Shown one piece after another: positions 8,249-16,430 of a stretch of DNA of 64,000 nt. The position numbers and the translations under genes are program-made. Source of the DNA: Acidobacteriota bacterium (GTDB taxonomy: Bacteria; Acidobacteriota; Blastocatellia; Pyrinomonadales; Pyrinomonadaceae); the NCBI GenBank assembly GCA_016700075.1, contig CP065000.1, positions 62,001-126,000 on the forward strand. The letters run 5' to 3'. Position 1 is the first letter of the stretch. Each line of letters opens with the position of its first letter. The notes below the pieces were generated by a model. That model saw nothing but the letters and a program-made list of their open reading frames with translations, did no database searches and was not told the origin of the DNA.

Positions 8249-9061
8249 ATGGGCATAAGGGAACCGATCAGAATAGCCAGCCGCGACAATCAAAGGCTCG
8301 TCAGGATCAGGAAGATCCTAGCGGCGAAACTGCCCGACTCGATCCTCATTGAGGGCAGGCGCTTGGTCGAGGAGGCGATAAAGAATCGATTAGAAATTGA
8401 AGAGGTCTATGTTTCTGATGCATTCGCGGCGGGCAGGCCCGAGATCTTGGATACTATAGATTCGCCCGCTTATCTGTTGTCTGAAAAGCTTTTTGCGTCC
8501 ATTTCTGATACTAAGAAGCCCCAGGGCATCATTGCGATCTCAAAACGGCCGGCGTCGATGGTCAGGCTGGAGCATCTATTTGACTCGATCGGCGGCACTG
8601 AGCTTGTTTTGATGTTGGAGAACGTCAGAGACCCCGCAAATGTGGGATCAGTTTTGCGTGCTGCCAAGGCCGCAGGGGTCTCGGCGGTTCTGCTGACCGA
8701 GACCTCAGCCGATCCCTTTTCGCCGAAGGCTTTGCGAGCGTCAATGGGGGCGGCTTTTGGAATACCGATCTACCCAAACCTTGCGATCGGCGATGTGATG
8801 AAGGCCGCCAAAGTAAAAGGCTACAGGGCTGCTGCTGCCGCCGGCAAAGGAAACACCTACCACTGGGATGTTGATTGGTCTGTCCCGACACTCTTGATGT
8901 TGGGGTCGGAAGGTGACGGCCTTTCCAGGGCGGCACTCGACGATGCTGACATTACTGTCACAATACCGATGCAAAACGATGTCGAAAGCCTGAATCTCGC
9001 AGTATCGTGCGGCGTGATAGTGTTTGAGGCCTTTCGACAAAAACACGCTGCTAAGGCTTAG
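8249..9061 (+). CDS. TrmH/SpoU-family RNA 2'-O-methyltransferase
   Basis: 270 residues. An N-terminal substrate-binding part (LPDSILIEGRRLVEEAI, about 28-44) precedes the SPOUT knot. All three SpoU motifs are present: MLENVRDPANVGSVLRAAKA (motif 1, about 127-146), SADPFSPKALRASMGAAF (motif 2) and LMLGSEGDGLS with IPMQNDVESLNLAVS (motif 3). The family methylates ribose 2'-OH in 23S rRNA or tRNA; the exact target is not readable. It begins 6 bases after the ETF-QO stop and is probably cotranscribed. Its last 11 bases overlap the convergent PP2C gene. Confidence 0.9.
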   Translation: MGIREPIRIASRDNQRLVRIRKILAAKLPDSILIEGRRLVEEAIKNRLEIEEVYVSDAFAAGRPEILDTIDSPAYLLSEKLFASISDTKKPQGIIAISKRPASMVRLEHLFDSIGGTELVLMLENVRDPANVGSVLRAAKAAGVSAVLLTETSADPFSPKALRASMGAAFGIPIYPNLAIGDVMKAAKVKGYRAAAAAGKGNTYHWDVDWSVPTLLMLGSEGDGLSRAALDDADITVTIPMQNDVESLNLAVSCGVIVFEAFRQKHAAKA

Positions 9062-10448
9062 GCAGAGACAATTCACGCCGGAGTATTTCATTAGCGCTGG
9101 GGGAATCAGTTATTGCGATGCCAAGCGATATCTCTTTTTCCAGAGTTGTCCGATTTGCGGGGCCGACCTCCGAGACGGCTTTCTTTGCCTCTTGAAACGC
9201 GGAACGTGCTCCGAGGAAATCGCCCGTAAGCAAACGGGCACGGCCGATAAGATAATGATCCTCAGCATCACCCGGCGGCGGCAGTTCGCGCAAAAAAGCG
9301 GCTGGATCAGCATCGACGTTGCGGCGATTCTTTTCGAAGGACGTGAGAGGGATGTTGTCGCTCGTCATCTGCGGAAGATCCAAGACCGGTGGAGTTTGGT
9401 GTTCTTCGCGTGTCCCCAGCACAAACGCCCCAACTCCGACAGCAGCCCCCAAAACCAATAATCCGATGGTCTTTATAAGCGGTAGAAATATTGACGAGCC
9501 GCCCACCTCACTTGGCTGTTCGAATGAACTGAAAATGCTCTCGCCGTTTGTTGCCCCGTTTGTTGCCGCGGCATCGGCGATAGGCTGTTTTTCGACACCG
9601 TCCTCAAAGCTTATCTCGATAGAAGAGTTCACCGAGTTTTCAAGGGCGTGAATCTCCAGAAGGTCATCATCTAAAGCCCTTGCATTCCCAGTATCAGCGG
9701 CCGAAGTGTCATTTACAGCAGCTAACGTCACAACTACAGCCGTCAGATTGTCTCGTGCTCCGCGCTCATAACATAACGATCTCAGATAGCTGCAAATGTC
9801 ATCAGGCGATGAGTTAAATGTCAGGGCTTCTCGTATCTCAGCTTCGTCAACATGAGCGGTAATTCCATCGGTGCAAAGCAGCAGAGCCCTGCAGTGCGAT
9901 ACAGGGATATTCTTCAGTTCAATTTCTACTTCGCCGTCGGCTCCAAGGGCGCGGTTGATAATATTCTTGCCGGGGTGCGATCCCGCTTCGAAAGTGGTCA
10001 TCCTGCCCGCTCGAACCTCATCGTTGACAAAAGAATGGTCTTCGGTTTCCCGGTGGAGGACATTGTCGTGATCTATTCTGTAAACGCGGGAGTCGCCAAC
10101 GTGGGCTATCGTGATCTCATCTTGGCCGATGTAAGCGACAGCGATCGTGGTTGCCATTCGCTCGAGTTGAGGAATATCCGACGATAGCTGATATATCGCC
10201 GAATTCGCCCGCTCTATCGCCGCCGACATTGTGGAAAGCGGATCGACATCTGTCTTGGCGTTCGAGAATGCCTCCGCAAGTATCTCGACAGCCATCTGTG
10301 ACGCGACCTCGCCCGCTTCGGCTCCGCCGACCCCGTCGGCAACTGCAAAAATGCCAAGCTCTTGGATCTCAAGCAGTGAATCCTCGTTTATAGGACGGGC
10401 CTCATTTAGTCCTCGGTCGGAAACGGATGCTGAAATAAAATGATGCAT
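9051..10448 (-). CDS. PP2C-type Ser/Thr phosphatase with membrane segment (PstP-like)
   Basis: 465 residues. The PP2C catalytic domain covers residues 1-245 with the metal-binding acidic residues in place: NEDSLL (20-25), ADGVGG (Asp38-Gly39), HVGDSRVYR, LCTDGITAHV (Asp194-Gly195) and GARDNLT (Asp233). An acidic Ala/Asn linker leads to one transmembrane helix at about 320-345, and an external C-terminal part has a TPR-like helix pair. This matches the layout of actinobacterial PstP, which reverses phosphorylation by PknB-type kinases. It is the last gene of the FHA-PBP-SEDS-phosphatase cluster; the partner kinase is probably the one at 20677-22155. The external portion differs from PstP and may sense or scaffold. 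Confidence 0.88.
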   Translation of the reverse strand: MHHFISASVSDRGLNEARPINEDSLLEIQELGIFAVADGVGGAEAGEVASQMAVEILAEAFSNAKTDVDPLSTMSAAIERANSAIYQLSSDIPQLERMATTIAVAYIGQDEITIAHVGDSRVYRIDHDNVLHRETEDHSFVNDEVRAGRMTTFEAGSHPGKNIINRALGADGEVEIELKNIPVSHCRALLLCTDGITAHVDEAEIREALTFNSSPDDICSYLRSLCYERGARDNLTAVVVTLAAVNDTSAADTGNARALDDDLLEIHALENSVNSSIEISFEDGVEKQPIADAAATNGATNGESIFSSFEQPSEVGGSSIFLPLIKTIGLLVLGAAVGVGAFVLGTREEHQTPPVLDLPQMTSDNIPLTSFEKNRRNVDADPAAFLRELPPPGDAEDHYLIGRARLLTGDFLGARSAFQEAKKAVSEVGPANRTTLEKEISLGIAITDSPSANEILRRELSLPKP

Positions 10449-10515
10449 ACAGTTAGAATGCGTAGAATGTGAATCGCAGTAAAAGTAATAGACGCAGCCT
10501 TTTACGAGCTATAAC

Positions 10516-12189
10516 CTAAGAGAATACCTCAAGTGCGTTTCTTTCCTGGTCGATTGCATTTCGATGCGAGAACGCGAGCAACATGCCCAGCATGGCAAAA
10601 CTCGTGATCAATGAAAAGCCGCCATGGCTGACGAACGGCAGCGTAATGCCGGTCATCGGCAACGCTCGTGTGATGCCGCCGACGTTCACCAATGCCTGGA
10701 ACCCAATAAAGGCAGTTAGCCCGATAGTGCAGAGCTTGCTGAACATATCTCTGGAGGCCAATGCGATCCTGAGACCCGAAATAACAAAAACGACCAGTAT
10801 TAGTATCACGATCGCTCCGCCAAAAATTCCAAGCTCCTCGGCGACTGCAGCAAAAATATAATCAGAGTCTGCAACAGGTATCAATTCCGGATAGCCTAAT
10901 CCTAATCCGCGTCCCGTCATTCCTCCGGACGATATCCCGAATGTCGCTTGAGCGGGCTGAAAAGCAAGCATATCAAACCATGCATCTACATTTATGCTTT
11001 CCCGCAAAGACGGATCGGATTCGAGCAATGCTGCGATGTTCGCGTCCTTTTCGACCAACCGTTTGACATAACTGTCATGATCCGCCTTCCACCAAGCGGT
11101 TTCCGGATCCGGAGGATTGAATCCATCAAGCCAAAGATGGAATCTCTGCTGTATACGGTCGGGCAAAATGGTCTTGATAGGGGACGCCAAAGTTGGAAGA
11201 AGGGGAATATTTGCCTGAGTGTTTTTGGGCAGTGCCCCAACGACCAAAATCGAAATGACGAGCAAAAGGGTGCCGACCAACACCGTTCGCTGGGGCAGCC
11301 CGCGAACAGAGATCATATACAGCGTCACGTAAACCGACGAGAACACCATCATTTGCCCGAAGTCCTTCAGAATGAAGAACGGGAAAAACGGAAGCATCCC
11401 CATGAATATCAAAGGCATTGCATCGCGTGCCCGGGGCAAACCCCAATAAGTGCGGGACAGGTCCTTGTACAGCACCGCCAGTATCGCTGCGAATCCCAAC
11501 AAAAACGGTACTTTGGCCAATTCCCAAGGCGTCAAATTGCCCGCAAACTTGCCGGCACTCGAATACAGAGCCGCTCCGAAGAGAGGCAAAAGCGTGATCA
11601 AAACGATCAGGAAGCCATTCTGTTTAAGCCGTTCAACCACATTGTCCCGCATCAACAGCAAAAGTGCGGCAATAAGAGCCAATATCGCGAGCAGCGGATT
11701 TATGGTGCGTCCGGATACAAGAGTTTCAGTGAAGGTCTCGTTTGTCGGTTTCGGAGTTTCTTCGGACAGATCCGCGGGTTCAGGAGGCGTCGGCGGCAGG
11801 CCGATGAACAGCTTTTTTTCCGCCGAATAGTTTTCTTTTATATATCGAAGCTGCAGAGCCTTAAGCTTCATCTGCCTGGCTTCAGCCTTGTCACGGCGCG
11901 ATGTATATTCAGGATCGCTGAACAGCCGATATTGAATCGTGAGCCCAACAGAAAAGAGAAGGGCGACCGCGGTATAAGCGGTCCACGAACACTTCAATTT
12001 GAACAACCGTTTCAGGAGTATCGGCAAGAATGCAAGAAATAGGATAAGTAATACGTTTCTAACGGCCGCTGATCGTGATGTTTCATAGCCGCGCAAAAGT
12101 GCTCCGTAGAAAATGGAGTAGTGAGCAAGCCCCGCAACGGCGGCCGCCAATATGATGATCAGAAAATGTGGAAAATAACGGTCTTTCAT
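10516..12189 (-). CDS. SEDS-family peptidoglycan glycosyltransferase (RodA/FtsW)
   Basis: 557 residues with 10 or more membrane segments. Family signatures are ILKDFGQMMVFSSVYV, DSDYIFAAVAEELGIFGGA and the C-terminal QALVNVGGITRALPMTGITL then PFVSHGGFS. SEDS proteins polymerise lipid II with a partner PBP. It is longer than a typical RodA (about 370-400) because it has an N-terminal four-helix region and a charged loop at about residues 100-155, plus a large external loop at about 340-420. ATG at 12189 overlaps the PBP stop as TGATG; a TTG at 12192 is less likely. Coupling to the PBP gene supports a working pair for elongation rather than septation, but RodA versus FtsW cannot be settled here. 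Confidence 0.9.
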   Translation of the reverse strand: MKDRYFPHFLIIILAAAVAGLAHYSIFYGALLRGYETSRSAAVRNVLLILFLAFLPILLKRLFKLKCSWTAYTAVALLFSVGLTIQYRLFSDPEYTSRRDKAEARQMKLKALQLRYIKENYSAEKKLFIGLPPTPPEPADLSEETPKPTNETFTETLVSGRTINPLLAILALIAALLLLMRDNVVERLKQNGFLIVLITLLPLFGAALYSSAGKFAGNLTPWELAKVPFLLGFAAILAVLYKDLSRTYWGLPRARDAMPLIFMGMLPFFPFFILKDFGQMMVFSSVYVTLYMISVRGLPQRTVLVGTLLLVISILVVGALPKNTQANIPLLPTLASPIKTILPDRIQQRFHLWLDGFNPPDPETAWWKADHDSYVKRLVEKDANIAALLESDPSLRESINVDAWFDMLAFQPAQATFGISSGGMTGRGLGLGYPELIPVADSDYIFAAVAEELGIFGGAIVILILVVFVISGLRIALASRDMFSKLCTIGLTAFIGFQALVNVGGITRALPMTGITLPFVSHGGFSLITSFAMLGMLLAFSHRNAIDQERNALEVFS

Positions 12190-14114
12190 CAACTTCTGCG
12201 TCTATTTGGCGGCTGAGCCGGTGACGGCCTGCGTGGCATATAATTTTCGCCCAATAGTCCCAATTCCCGGGCTTTTAGAATTATGTTCGCAGCTATCGGT
12301 GCTGCGGTGCGAGAACCGTAGCCGCCATCTTCCACAACTACGGCGATAGCCAAACGCGGCCGCTCGATAGGGGCAATTGAAATGAACCAACTGTCCTTTC
12401 TTTCATATGTCGCCTGAACTTTATACTCTTCCCATTCGCCCGATCCACTGCGACGGCGCCTCGTTTCAATGACGGGCTGGCCCTTTTGATCGTATTGCGG
12501 AGCGAGCTTCTCAGCGGTTCCGGTCTTGCCGCCCGTCCTTATACCTGTTCCGGCCAGCTTTGCGGCGATCACGGCGCCGGTTCCGCCGGGCTCTTCTGTA
12601 ACGGTGGACATTATTGCCCGCACTCTGGCTGCCTGCTGCGGATTAAGCGGCTGACTGAACATTTCTGGCGGACGGTCGGCTTCTATCCTGGTCTTCATCA
12701 GTTTACCTTCGACGTTGCCGGTAACTGCCGCTATCATCGCCATCTGGAACGGTGTCATCTGCCCTGCATAACCTTGTCCGATCCCTTCGAGCCCAATGTC
12801 GTAAAGGCTAAGGTCCTTTCCCACGACGATCGTTGATCTTCGCGGTGATATGGAGTTGGCGATCGCCGGCTTGCTGACGTTCCAGATCTCCGGAAAAAAG
12901 CTTGGGATCAGCGCCTGCTCAGGTTGATCCACGGGGTTCATACCTAAAACCTCAGCGGTCTCTCTTAGCCTTTCGCGTCCGAGAGAGATGGCGAGCTGCG
13001 CAAAATACTGGTTGCTTGAGACCTTGAAGGCCAGCGTGATGTCCTTTTCAGCACAGCCGCCGGCACAGGCTCCTCCAACAGAGCCATCCGCGGCCAATTT
13101 TTGTGAGGCATCAACGATCGGGCGAGAGCCTCGAGAGGGTCGAAACCCATCAGCAAAGCTCGAAAAGACCGCGTTTTCACGTCCGGCCCGAAATGCCGAG
13201 ATCATCGTAAAGGCCTTGAAGGTAGAGCCCGGAACATAGAACTCTCTTGTCGAACGGTCGAGAAGCGGTTTGTCCCGTTTGTCTGCCTCAAGGCGCAGAA
13301 AATCGTCCAATGACTGAGCCTCAGAGAGTTTGTATGACGGGCTCGAGTACATTGCTATCAGGTCGCCATTCTGAGGGTCTAAGACGACTATAGAACCTTT
13401 CCTGCCCTCAAGCTGTGACGCAATGTATGCTTGGAGGTTCTTATCAATGGTGGTCCGCACATCACGTTCCTCATCGGCCGTGCGTTTGATCATTGTCAGG
13501 ACGTCCAGTGACTCGGGAAACTTCTCTGTTCTCCCTGAATAAAGGGCACGTTCAAGCCCCGGAGTACCGCGCTCTGTCCCGAAGAGATGCGACAGTTCTT
13601 GATCGAGGGAAAATGTCCTTACTATATTTCCGTCCCTGTCCAGCTTGAAATACGCAAGCGCATTATCAAGCTTGCCGGATCTATCCAACGTCCAACCTCG
13701 CAACGTTGCAGCGGAAGTTCTGCGGTTTCTCAGATCCTTATAAGAAAGTGATTGAAACCTTTCATTATAGGACTCGGCGAAATAGACCCAATAAAGTTGT
13801 GAAAGGAAAACTGATAAAGAAAGCAAAACAAATACCGCTGCCCAGGACCAAAGGCTGCGGTTCGCTATGGAGCGAGATAGGCCGCGAACGACCGATGGCA
13901 AAAGGTTGGCCTCAGGTTTGGCATTTGCCGTAGAGCGGGATTCTAAAAGGGTGAGCGAGAGCGTAATTACAAGGACACCCATCGCGACCAAATAAAAGAT
14001 CGACAGTCCCGCCGGCGTGCGTTCCAGGACCTGCTTTCCGAAAATGTCCTCGAGCGTCCACCCGAATATTCCGGCGCCGAGGACATGAAATATTGTGAAT
14101 ATGAGTAAGTTCAC
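12189..14114 (-). CDS. Class B penicillin-binding protein (PbpA-like transpeptidase)
   Basis: 641 residues. Transpeptidase motifs are intact: STFK at 297-300 with the acylated serine Ser297, SSN at 366-368 and KTGT at 530-533. Three hydrophobic segments (about 1-20, 36-57 and 90-112) precede the periplasmic part, whereas class B PBPs usually have one. A short dimerisation-like region occupies about 115-220. A Cys-bearing loop (GGACAGGCAEKD, about 347-358) lies between the first two motifs. It cross-links peptidoglycan made by the coupled SEDS protein. It starts with GTG 4 bases after the FHA stop and lacks a clear Shine-Dalgarno site, suggesting coupled translation. Confidence 0.9.
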   Translation of the reverse strand: MNLLIFTIFHVLGAGIFGWTLEDIFGKQVLERTPAGLSIFYLVAMGVLVITLSLTLLESRSTANAKPEANLLPSVVRGLSRSIANRSLWSWAAVFVLLSLSVFLSQLYWVYFAESYNERFQSLSYKDLRNRRTSAATLRGWTLDRSGKLDNALAYFKLDRDGNIVRTFSLDQELSHLFGTERGTPGLERALYSGRTEKFPESLDVLTMIKRTADEERDVRTTIDKNLQAYIASQLEGRKGSIVVLDPQNGDLIAMYSSPSYKLSEAQSLDDFLRLEADKRDKPLLDRSTREFYVPGSTFKAFTMISAFRAGRENAVFSSFADGFRPSRGSRPIVDASQKLAADGSVGGACAGGCAEKDITLAFKVSSNQYFAQLAISLGRERLRETAEVLGMNPVDQPEQALIPSFFPEIWNVSKPAIANSISPRRSTIVVGKDLSLYDIGLEGIGQGYAGQMTPFQMAMIAAVTGNVEGKLMKTRIEADRPPEMFSQPLNPQQAARVRAIMSTVTEEPGGTGAVIAAKLAGTGIRTGGKTGTAEKLAPQYDQKGQPVIETRRRRSGSGEWEEYKVQATYERKDSWFISIAPIERPRLAIAVVVEDGGYGSRTAAPIAANIILKARELGLLGENYMPRRPSPAQPPNRRRS

Positions 14115-14118
14115 GTAG

Positions 14119-15048
14119 TCAAGCGCCGGTTTCTCTCATACCAACTTCGTCGGGAGTTTCCGATGCATCGATCTCAACATCAGGAGCAGTAACTGCCTCG
14201 AAGGTGACCTCAACGGTAATATCGCCCACACATACTATTCCGCCCCGCTCCATTGAAACCGTCTTCCCGTAATCAATACGCTCGCCGTTAATGGTTGTTC
14301 CGTTGGTCGAACCTGTGTCGGCGATCATCGCTGAACCGTCAGTACCCATGACAAGCGAGCAGTGAAATTTAGACACACTCGGGTCGTCGATGACGATATC
14401 ATTTGAAATATGGCGGCCGATCTTGATCCGGTCGCCTGTTGCGACGGCGACGGTTTCTGTTACGTCGCCTTTCCCGGTTTTGAAGTGAAATGTCATTTTA
14501 AGCGGTTTTTCGTCCTCTACCATTCCCGGCTCCGACAGATCGGAGGGTATGCTTCCGGCCATGGTCACATTTGCTTCCGCGGCAGAAAGGTCGACGGCCG
14601 ACAGATCTTCGAAACTGACCAATATCTTGACCCCATCTACAAAGTAGTCCTTCTTTACCTCAAGGTTTAGCGGGGCCTCGGTGAAATATTGGTGGTCATT
14701 GATGTGGTCCATCGCCGCGATAGAGAGTTCGTCACGCAATTTGTTAATACTCTCTTCGTCCTCGTCCGAGAACTTATCCCATTGGAGTTTCAGGCGGATG
14801 TTATGAGGAACAAACACACATTTGCCCTCAACGGTTCGTTTTTCGCTCTCGATCACAGCAAGAAGACGTTTAATAAGCTGGCTCGTCGCAATACTGCTTG
14901 CATCCCGATTTCGGCCGGTGATGCGGTCGAGCGTGTCGCCCAACCGTGTAAGCACGCCCCGAAATAGCCGATCCCATTTGATCGGCTCAGGCTTCGCTTT
15001 TTTTGGGAGATCAGCCTTGCCGTCACGGTTTTCGAGAGTTTCCGACAC
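14119..15048 (-). CDS. FhaA-like protein: DUF3662-type domain plus FHA domain
   Basis: 309 residues. Residues about 45-160 resemble the N-terminal domain of actinobacterial FhaA (SQLIKRLLAVIESEKRTVEG, then KCVFVPHNIRLKLQW). A linker precedes a C-terminal FHA domain (about 215-290) with the phosphothreonine-binding pattern IKIGRHISNDIVIDD, VSKFHCSL and DTGSTNGTTING. It should read phosphorylation by the Ser/Thr kinase and recruit wall-synthesis proteins. It is first in the minus-strand cluster with PBP, SEDS and PP2C genes. It starts at GTG only 7 bases after a TAAGAT -10 box, implying a leaderless message. Confidence 0.85.
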   Translation of the reverse strand: MSETLENRDGKADLPKKAKPEPIKWDRLFRGVLTRLGDTLDRITGRNRDASSIATSQLIKRLLAVIESEKRTVEGKCVFVPHNIRLKLQWDKFSDEDEESINKLRDELSIAAMDHINDHQYFTEAPLNLEVKKDYFVDGVKILVSFEDLSAVDLSAAEANVTMAGSIPSDLSEPGMVEDEKPLKMTFHFKTGKGDVTETVAVATGDRIKIGRHISNDIVIDDPSVSKFHCSLVMGTDGSAMIADTGSTNGTTINGERIDYGKTVSMERGGIVCVGDITVEVTFEAVTAPDVEIDASETPDEVGMRETGA

Positions 15049-15055
15049 GGTTCTT

Positions 15056-15061
15056 ATCTTA
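15056..15061 (-). promoter_or_regulatory. Predicted -10 box of the FHA-PBP-SEDS-PP2C operon
   Basis: TAAGAT on the minus strand ends 7 bases before the GTG start at 15048. The -35 is weak. Confidence 0.45.
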
Positions 15062-15098
15062 GCCGAAGGGATTCTGAAATCTGAAGCGTAAATTTCTA

Positions 15099-15127
15099 TT
15101 GCAATTGTGTGTTTAACTATGTAAAAT
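15099..15127 (+). promoter_or_regulatory. Predicted promoter of the pilin operon
   Basis: TTGCAA (15099-15104), a 17-base spacer and TAAAAT (15122-15127) make a good sigma70-type promoter. The start point would be near 15134, at the left arm of an inverted repeat. Confidence 0.6.
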
Positions 15128-15133
15128 TATGTG

Positions 15134-15159
15134 GAAAGTAGTTGTACATTACTACTTTC
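15134..15159. promoter_or_regulatory. Inverted repeat at the pilin-operon start point
   Basis: GAAAGTAGT and ACTACTTTC form perfect 9-bp arms around 8 bases. At the 5' end of the transcript it could be a repressor operator or a stabilising RNA hairpin. Confidence 0.55.
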
Positions 15160-15210
15160 TTCTTTGTGCGGACGTAGTGTCGCAATTTCCCATCTGGTTC
15201 AGATCGTCCA

Positions 15211-15861
15211 ATGTTAAAGAAACAACTCCATCGATTTTACCGTAGCGACGGGTTCTCCATGACGGAACTGCTGGTGGTGATGGGCATTATGGCCCTTATG
15301 GCGGTCATTTCACTCCCTTACATCGTCAATTATCGAAAGCTATACAGGTCAGAAGATCAAGCTTTAAAGATCATCGACCTGATGCAGGAGACCTCACAGC
15401 TGGCAATGACCCGCCGCCGCACGTTTCGTTTCGAGATCAGCCAAACGGACAACGCGGCCTTGATCATTGATGAGAACGGCACCGCCCCTGACGTTCTGCT
15501 GAAGTGGGTACCGCTTGACCAGGTTTCTGAGGTCCGTACTGATACGAATCCTTCAGGCATTTCGAGGCCGAATCCTCCGAATTACGCTAATGCGGTCTTC
15601 ACGACCGACAGTACAGGACATTTGCGCGGAACTACTACCGTGGTCGGGCACACGGTTTGGGCGGCGAGATTCAGAAGCGATGGCTCCGTCGTCAACGCAG
15701 CCAACAATCCTCTGAGCGCGACCATTTTCATTTGGCCGCCGGCAGCTCCGGGCAGTTCGACCGCAAGAAACCGTGGGGAAGTTAGAGCGATCACGGTCTT
15801 TGGCGGCAGCGGAGCGATCAAATATTGGAAATTTAACGGCACAACTTTTGTCGGTGGTTAG
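15211..15861 (+). CDS. Type IV pilin-like / pseudopilin protein (FimT/GspH type)
   Basis: 216 residues. A short basic leader ends in a prepilin peptidase site, G-FSMTELLVVMGIMALMAV, with the usual Glu at mature position 5, followed by the hydrophobic helix. The remainder is a beta-rich globular domain ending with TVFGGSGAIKYWKFNG, as in FimT/GspH minor pilins. It is the first of four pilin-like genes on one strand, so it probably primes or forms the tip complex of a type IV pilus or related system. No ATPase, platform or secretin gene is within view. No Shine-Dalgarno site is obvious. Confidence 0.85.
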   Translation: MLKKQLHRFYRSDGFSMTELLVVMGIMALMAVISLPYIVNYRKLYRSEDQALKIIDLMQETSQLAMTRRRTFRFEISQTDNAALIIDENGTAPDVLLKWVPLDQVSEVRTDTNPSGISRPNPPNYANAVFTTDSTGHLRGTTTVVGHTVWAARFRSDGSVVNAANNPLSATIFIWPPAAPGSSTARNRGEVRAITVFGGSGAIKYWKFNGTTFVGG

Positions 15862-15877
15862 TATCGGAGATCTCGAG

Positions 15878-16426
15878 ATGGCACTTAGCGAACAGAAAGG
15901 GTTTTCATATATCGACGTTATGATCGCGATCGTCATCCTTATGGTCGGGATACTTGCGTTGATGGCAGGCGTGTCGGCGGCAGTGATCCAATCCAAGGGA
16001 CAGGAGCAGCAAATGATCGCGAGGCAGGTCGCTACGTCGACGGTCGAATCGATAATGTCCGTCAAAGAGACCGACCCCGCCCGTCTCGGTTGGGATGCGG
16101 TCGGAAACGTTGGTTCTAATGTGGTCAACGGCGTGCCGAGGGGAATTTTCGTTGTCGGTTTTCAGCCTGTTTTTTCTAATCCCGGACCTGATCTGATCAT
16201 CGGGACTGCTGATGACACAGGGACCCCAATGCAATCGATGACACGCAGAATAACGATCATCGACGAATGTGATCCGGAACGGCCCTCATACAATTGCCCA
16301 ACGCCGGGATTATCAAAAGTTCGTATCAGGTCCGTTCTGGTAACGGTTTCGTATTTTGTAGGAAGCCTCGAACGCCAGGAAACGGTTCGTACCGTAATGA
16401 CCGACTATGCAGTTGTGGAGGAGTAA
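15878..16426 (+). CDS. Type IV pilus minor pilin (PilV-like)
   Basis: 182 residues. ATG at 15878 is chosen because GGAGAT lies about 7 bases upstream and the leader is then only MALSEQKG. The cleavage region reads KG-FSYIDVMIAIVILMVGILA: mature residue 5 is Asp instead of the almost universal Glu, a conservative but notable change. The globular part includes a likely disulfide pair (CDPERPSYNC). PilV-type proteins join PilW and PilX in the minor-pilin initiation complex, and both follow here. Confidence 0.82.
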   Translation: MALSEQKGFSYIDVMIAIVILMVGILALMAGVSAAVIQSKGQEQQMIARQVATSTVESIMSVKETDPARLGWDAVGNVGSNVVNGVPRGIFVVGFQPVFSNPGPDLIIGTADDTGTPMQSMTRRITIIDECDPERPSYNCPTPGLSKVRIRSVLVTVSYFVGSLERQETVRTVMTDYAVVEE

Positions 16427-16430
16427 GACA

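Noticed and set aside
10948..12042. A 364-codon open frame antisense to the SEDS gene
   Set aside because: It is rich in Arg, Gln and His without any domain pattern, and the opposite strand encodes a clear SEDS protein with coupled start and stop.
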